Of a DNA stretch of 64,000 nt, positions 61,825-64,000 are shown in pieces (position 1 is the stretch's first letter; the number at the start of each line of letters is the position of its first letter). A model generated the notes under the pieces. It did not search any database. It saw only the letters and a list, made by a program, of their open reading frames with translations, and was not told where the DNA came from. The translations under genes were made by a program, and so were the position numbers. Source of the DNA: an uncultured Massilia sp. (GTDB taxonomy: Bacteria > Pseudomonadota > Gammaproteobacteria > Burkholderiales > Burkholderiaceae); NCBI GenBank assembly GCA_946481275.1, contig CAMLMV010000026.1, positions 32,573 to 96,572 of the forward strand, in the 5' to 3' direction.

Positions 61825-62664
61825 TCAGGAGCGCAGGAACGCGAGCAGGTCGGCGTTCAGGCGGTCCTTGTGGGTGAAGGCCAGGCCGTGCGGGCCGCCT
61901 TCGTAGACGACCAGGCGGCCTTGCGGCAGGATCTCCACGGCGCGGCGCGCGGTGGTGTCGATCGGGACGATCTGGTCGTCGCTGCCGTGGATGACGAGGG
62001 TCGGAATCGTCATCTTCCTGAGGTCTTCCGTGAAGTCCGTTTCCGAGAACTGCTTGATGCACTCATAGGCGGCGCGCAGGCTGCACTGCATGCCCTGCAG
62101 CCAGAACGTGTCGCGCGCGCCTTGCGAATCCTTGGCGCCTTCGCGGTTGAAGCCGTAGAACGGGCCGGTCAGGTCCTTGAAGAACTGGGCGCGGTCGGCC
62201 TGGACGCCGGCGCGGATGCCGTCGAACACGGCCATCGGCACGCCGTCCGGATTGGCGTCCGACTTGGCCATCTGCGGCGTCACGGCGCCCACCAGCACGG
62301 CGCGCTTGACGCGGCCGGTGCCGTGGCGGCCGATGTAGCGCGCGACTTCGCCGCCGCCGGTCGAGTGGCCGACGTGGGTCACGTCGGTCAGGTCCAGCGC
62401 TTCGACCACCTGGGCCAGGTCGTCCGCGTAATCGTTCATGTGGTTGCCGTGCCAGGGCTTGCTCGACAGGCCGTGGCCGCGGCGGTCGTGGGCGATGACG
62501 CGGTAGCCGTGGTTCGCCAGGAACATCATCTGGTCTTCCCAGGCGTCGCCCTGCAGCGGCCAGCCGTGGCTGAACACGACGGCGGGACCGTGGCCCCAGT
62601 CCTTGAAGTAAATGGTCGTCCCGTCGCGGGTCGTGATGGTGTTGGCGGTGCGGGTGATGGTCAT
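61825..62664 (-). CDS. Alpha/beta hydrolase, non-haem haloperoxidase-like (cytosolic)
   Basis: 279 residues with no leader. The catalytic set is clear: [12 protein letters not shown], nucleophile Ser in [10 protein letters not shown], Asp in [10 protein letters not shown] and His in [10 protein letters not shown]. It is clearly homologous to the exported enzyme at 49393. I start at ATG 62664 with AAGGGACACG upstream; the longer frame has no similarity. Motif copy e lies 102 bases upstream. Confidence 0.93.
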   Translation of the reverse strand: MTITRTANTITTRDGTTIYFKDWGHGPAVVFSHGWPLQGDAWEDQMMFLANHGYRVIAHDRRGHGLSSKPWHGNHMNDYADDLAQVVEALDLTDVTHVGHSTGGGEVARYIGRHGTGRVKRAVLVGAVTPQMAKSDANPDGVPMAVFDGIRAGVQADRAQFFKDLTGPFYGFNREGAKDSQGARDTFWLQGMQCSLRAAYECIKQFSETDFTEDLRKMTIPTLVIHGSDDQIVPIDTTARRAVEILPQGRLVVYEGGPHGLAFTHKDRLNADLLAFLRS

Positions 62665-62765
62665 GGCGTGTCCCTTCAGGTTGGTGGCTGGAAGCCGGAA
62701 GGGACAGCGCGCGCCGCCGCATCCGGACCCGGACATTGTCGGGAGCGGCGCGCGGGCGGTCTAGT

Positions 62766-62781
62766 CATACGAACGTATAGG
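62766..62781 (-). promoter_or_regulatory. Shared regulon motif, copy e
   Basis: CATACGAACGTATAGG on the plus strand, preceded by CTAGT as in copy c. It is the most palindromic copy (ATACG-AA-CGTAT) and lies 102 bases upstream of the haloperoxidase gene and 7 bases before the end of the LysR gene. Confidence 0.5.
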
Positions 62782-62787
62782 TTCCGC

Positions 62788-63762
62788 TTACCCGGCGGTA
62801 TCGGGTGTTGCCTTATCGACCGGGCAGTTGAGGGCGAGCATGCGGTCCAGCGGCGACGACGCGCGCATGCGTTCGCGCCACCACTTCAGCGCCGCGCCGT
62901 CCTCGCCCGTGCGCCAGGCCATGTACAGCGTCTCGTCCGGCTTCGGCTCCTCGACCTCCTTTTCGATCAGGCGGCCGGCCGCGATGTCGGCCCGGGCCCA
63001 CGCCTCGGGCAGGAAGCCGAAGCCGAGGCCCGCGAGCTGGAATTCGTACTTCGTCTGCATGTCGGGGACGGTCAATGTGTCCTGGCCGAACAGCAGGCCC
63101 ACCGTGCGCGCCTGCAGCAGCCGGACGGAGTCGGCGACGGACACCGCGCGGTGCGCCGTCAGCTCCGCCTTGCCGAGCCGATACCGGACCTGCGCCAGCG
63201 GGTGGGAGGGCGCGACGACGAACACGAACGACATCGTCCCAAGCGGTTCGGCCGTGTAACCGCCGCCGGACGGCCCTTCGCCGGCCGCGCCCACGAGCAG
63301 GTCGACGCGCCGGTCGAGCAGGCTTTCCCACGTGCCGGACAAGGCTTCGCGCACGATGCGCAGGCGCGTCTGGTCCGCGACTTCATAAAAGGCGCGGATA
63401 TCGTCCTGCAGGCCGAGCGGGGCGAGGGCGGAGTCCATGCCGATGGCGAATTCCGTCTCCCAGCCCGAGGCGACGCGGCGCACGCGGCTCTCCAGGTCGC
63501 CCGCGGCCTTGAGCAGGTAGCGGCCTTCCTTCAGCAGTTCTTCGCCGGCCGGCGTGAGGACGACGCGCGGGCCGAAGCGTTCGAACAGCTGCACGCCCAG
63601 GTCGTCCTCCAGCTTGGAGACGGTGTACGAGATCGTCGACGGCACGCGGTACAGTTCCTTCGCGGCGGCCGAGAAGCTGCCGCGGCGGGCGATGGTGTCG
63701 ACGGTGAGCAGGGCGTCCAGGCTGAGTCTGAGCATGTGCGAGTGTCCGAGGGCGGGGAGCAT
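62788..63762 (-). CDS. LysR-family transcriptional regulator upstream of the haloperoxidase
   Basis: 324 residues from 63762, or 315 from the ATG at 63735, which places the domain closer to the N-terminus. The helix-turn-helix reads GSFSAAAKELYRVPSTISYTVSKLE, the YafC/TS-type variant. The effector domain is complete (FAIGMDSALAPLG, DLLVGAAGEGP). It is co-directional with the haloperoxidase gene and 123 bases ahead of it, so it may regulate that gene or its own expression. Confidence 0.93.
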   Translation of the reverse strand: MLPALGHSHMLRLSLDALLTVDTIARRGSFSAAAKELYRVPSTISYTVSKLEDDLGVQLFERFGPRVVLTPAGEELLKEGRYLLKAAGDLESRVRRVASGWETEFAIGMDSALAPLGLQDDIRAFYEVADQTRLRIVREALSGTWESLLDRRVDLLVGAAGEGPSGGGYTAEPLGTMSFVFVVAPSHPLAQVRYRLGKAELTAHRAVSVADSVRLLQARTVGLLFGQDTLTVPDMQTKYEFQLAGLGFGFLPEAWARADIAAGRLIEKEVEEPKPDETLYMAWRTGEDGAALKWWRERMRASSPLDRMLALNCPVDKATPDTAG

Positions 63763-63840
63763 GATTCTAGTCGAACTATATGTGAATAGGTGTGTCTAAC
63801 GGTGGTGAAAGCCTGTCACGCGCGGCCCTAGAGAATAAAC

Positions 63841-64000
63841 ATGTTGCTGGCACACCGGATACGGATTGACCCGACCCCGGCGCAGCGCGGCTATTTTGCG
63901 CGCGCGGCCGGCACCGCGCGCCGCGTCTGGAACTGGGCGCTGGCGGAGTGGAACCGCGCACTGGCCAGCGGCCAGCGGCCCGACGCGATGGCGCTCAAGA
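63841..64000 (+). CDS. TnpB (IS200/IS605-type RNA-guided nuclease), 5' end only
   Basis: 53 codons are visible before the window ends. The protein begins LLAHRIRIDPTPAQRGYF and continues GTARRVWNWALAEWN, which is the N-terminal OrfB/TnpB helix-turn-helix signature (P-x-Q ... aG-x-aR-x-x-yN-wal). TnpB is the transposon-encoded ancestor of Cas12 nucleases and uses a guide RNA from the element's right end, which would lie outside the window. No TnpA is seen on the left, so the element may be a TnpB-only insertion; the left end should lie between 63763 and 63840. Confidence 0.85.
   Translation, partial: MLLAHRIRIDPTPAQRGYFARAAGTARRVWNWALAEWNRALASGQRPDAMALK

Noticed and set aside
1..64000. CRISPR array, tRNA or rRNA genes
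   Set aside because: No regularly spaced direct repeats and no tRNA cloverleaf or rRNA core sequence were recognised on either strand.

Overview
The window is high-GC chromosomal DNA with closely packed genes, short intergenic spaces and Shine-Dalgarno starts. The protein types (LysR and AraC regulators everywhere, DUF2971, XapX proteins, DUF1275, a three-haem cytochrome with a molybdenum hydroxylase, PPK1-SixA) and the repeated GGGGTCAGA element point to a betaproteobacterium of the Oxalobacteraceae, Massilia/Duganella-like. That assignment is inference, because there is no rRNA or other marker gene. I found no tRNA, rRNA or CRISPR array.

Layout. 0-10 kb: a GH43 glycosidase cut by the left edge, a GATase1-AraC regulator, an NmrA-like/AhpD-like pair, a LysR-EamA pair, a CHASE3-PAS histidine kinase with what looks like a stump of a response regulator, an M23 peptidase and a DUF2971 protein. 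10-15.4 kb: a beta-glucoside utilisation locus (GH1 beta-glucosidase, glucokinase, AmpG-like transporter) divergent from a LacI regulator, with a perfect 14-bp operator-like palindrome between them. 15.5-26.9 kb: sterol desaturase-like protein, SDR/LysR pair, an exported phosphatase-family protein, exopolyphosphatase (ppx), a chemoreceptor, a membrane-anchored AraC regulator and a polysaccharide deacetylase lipoprotein. 27-29.2 kb: four small same-strand genes of lower GC, each followed by a copy of one degenerate repeat (cassette-like). 29.2-37 kb: a second membrane-anchored AraC regulator, an AraC/MFS pair, an S41 peptidase, and ppk1-sixA behind a Pho box.

37.4-42.5 kb is an A+T-richer type VI secretion island: a vgrG split by an apparent one-base deletion, a 536-residue cargo effector and a small partner gene, all joined by ATGA overlaps. 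The C-terminal ~140 residues of the effector align by eye with the ADP-ribosyl cyclase/CD38 family, with every key active-site position I can place conserved (W403, E423, D432, W456, S460, E491) and without the disulfide cysteines of the animal enzymes. I read it as an NAD(P)-consuming antibacterial toxin with its immunity protein. This is the most interesting system in the window.

42.5-63.8 kb is a signalling and oxidative-metabolism region: a 1003-residue propeller histidine kinase, isochorismatase-like hydrolase, XapX, a receiver-only protein and a FixJ-type regulator, two haloperoxidase-like hydrolases, YtcJ-like amidohydrolase, AraC plus a soluble histidine kinase, a three-subunit molybdenum hydroxylase with cytochrome c, an LLM flavin oxidoreductase and two LysR regulators. 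Five intergenic copies of a 16-bp motif (consensus YATACGAANGGATACT), all in one orientation ahead of minus-strand genes, tie much of this region into one candidate regulon. The window ends inside the start of a TnpB gene.
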